Shown piece after piece: positions 63,229 through 64,000 of a DNA stretch of 64,000 bases. Within the stretch, counting starts at the first letter, position 1. Every line of letters starts with the position of its first letter. The position numbers and the translations under genes are program-made. The notes under the pieces were generated by a model, which saw only the letters and a list, made by a program, of their open reading frames with translations, was not told where the DNA came from and ran no database searches. Source of the stretch: Collimonas sp. OK607 (GTDB lineage: Bacteria > Pseudomonadota > Gammaproteobacteria > Burkholderiales > Burkholderiaceae_D); the NCBI RefSeq assembly GCF_900111995.1, contig NZ_FOKF01000021.1, forward strand, positions 29,299 through 93,298. The letters are read 5' to 3'.

Positions 63229-64000
63229 ATGAACAACGCGACACTGATAGGGATCGATCTGGGCAAGCATACATTTCATCTGCACGGCCAGGATAAACGA
63301 GGAGGTATCGTGTTTCGCAAGAAATGTACTCGGAAGCAATTAATCGAATTTTTCAGCAATTTCCCGGCCTGCACGGTGGTCATGGAAGCGTGTGCCGGTG
63401 CGCACCAAATGGCGCGCCAGCTCGTCGCCTTCGGGCATCTGGTGAAGCTCATTTCGCCGCAGTTTGTGCGCCCTTTCGTCAAGAGCAACAAGAACGATTT
63501 TGTCGATGCCGAAGCGATCTGCGAAGCGGCCTCACGGCCGTCAATGCGGTTTGTCACACCCAAGACAGAATCACAGCAAACGCTGTCGGCCTTGCATCGA
63601 GTACGCGAAGCGCTGGTCAAAGATCGTACCGGCACGATCAATCAAATCCACGGATTTTTACTTGAGTTCGGCATCAGCCTTCCGATTGGACAGGCTGTCA
63701 TCAAGCGTTTGCCGGCGACCTTGGCTGAACATACACTACCACCCAAGCTGGTTGCTGTGCTAGAACGATTGCATGCCCACTACAAGTATCTTGATGAACA
63801 AGTCTGTGAAATCGAGAAAGAATTACGCCAGCAATTAGCCGATGACGACATCGGACAACGGTTACTGACGATTCCAGGCATTGGTCCCATTACGGCCAGT
63901 GTACTGACGGCCGAGATGGGCGACGGCAAGCAATACGGCTGTAGTCGCGATTTTGCGGCATCGATCGGACTCGTTCCACGACAGTACAGCACGGGCGGTA
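63229..64000 (+). mobile_element. IS110-family transposase gene, 3' end outside window
   Basis: Open from the ATG at 63229 to the window end (257 residues visible). The N-terminal RuvC-like DEDD nuclease is clear: D10 (GIDLGKH), E53 (VVMEAC), D90 and D93 (NDFVDAEA). The Transposase_20 domain with helix-hairpin-helix LLTIPGIGPITASVLTAEMGD starts near residue 210. GGAG precedes the ATG. IS110 elements use a serine in the C-terminal domain and a bridge RNA. The element's right end and any RNA there are not in the window. The coding frame is intact so far, so the copy may be active. Confidence 0.92.

Overview
The window looks like chromosomal DNA of a betaproteobacterium, most likely Oxalobacteraceae (Collimonas- or Herbaspirillum-like). 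The evidence is the dapC-dapD-pilU-yffB-dapE-prmB order, the protein families, the moderately high G+C content and the absence of phage or plasmid genes. The genus is an inference. Nearly all of the sequence is coding. I see no rRNA, tRNA or CRISPR array. The only transposase is an IS110-family gene cut by the right edge. Layout: (1) 1-13 kb is core: lysine/diaminopimelate synthesis (dapC, dapD, dapE) with pilU and yffB, ribosomal-protein methylation (prmB), an ABC-F protein (yheS), a DUF2520 dehydrogenase-like protein, a polar amino acid transporter lacking a local ATPase, and polyphosphate kinase. (2) 13-51 kb is a low-oxygen island. It holds metal transporters (VIT, NRAMP), a phasin, an alcohol dehydrogenase, a Cyc2-like porin-cytochrome with a diheme lipoprotein cytochrome and a HiPIP, a MaoC-Pta fusion plus acetate kinase, an acyl-CoA synthetase, a DksA-like zinc-finger protein, three universal stress proteins, a triple-BON protein, two FNR paralogs, a protein-acetyltransferase-like protein, a putative nucleotide-recycling set (beta-CASP nuclease, NMP/thymidine phosphorylase, PRPP synthetase) behind a K+ channel, a fatty acid desaturase, the complete cbb3 oxidase operon (ccoNOQP, ccoG, ccoH, ccoS, ccoI) and hemN. 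(3) 51-53 kb holds an M50 protease and a DUF2167 protein. (4) 53-60 kb is a catabolic cluster (GntP permease, RidA, N-acyl-D-amino-acid deacylase, RpiR regulator, divergent fold-III PLP enzyme, KDG kinase). It is best read as uptake and degradation of (N-acetyl)glucosaminate, the oxidised chitin monomer. (5) 60-64 kb holds a MocR regulator, a DUF2917 protein, ChaC and the IS110 element. The main observation is that eleven TTGAT-N4-ATCAA-like sites (seven exact) lie in the intergenic regions of the island. Most sit 31-32 bp from a plausible -10 element, the geometry of class II FNR promoters. The two FNR proteins encoded in the island are the obvious candidates to bind them. Within this regulon the three-gene set Cyc2-like porin-cytochrome, diheme lipoprotein cytochrome and HiPIP resembles the electron-uptake path of microaerophilic iron oxidisers, and the cbb3 oxidase that could receive the electrons is in the same island. 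This is the strongest candidate for an undescribed system in the window. It is an inference from gene content and promoter layout and has not been demonstrated.
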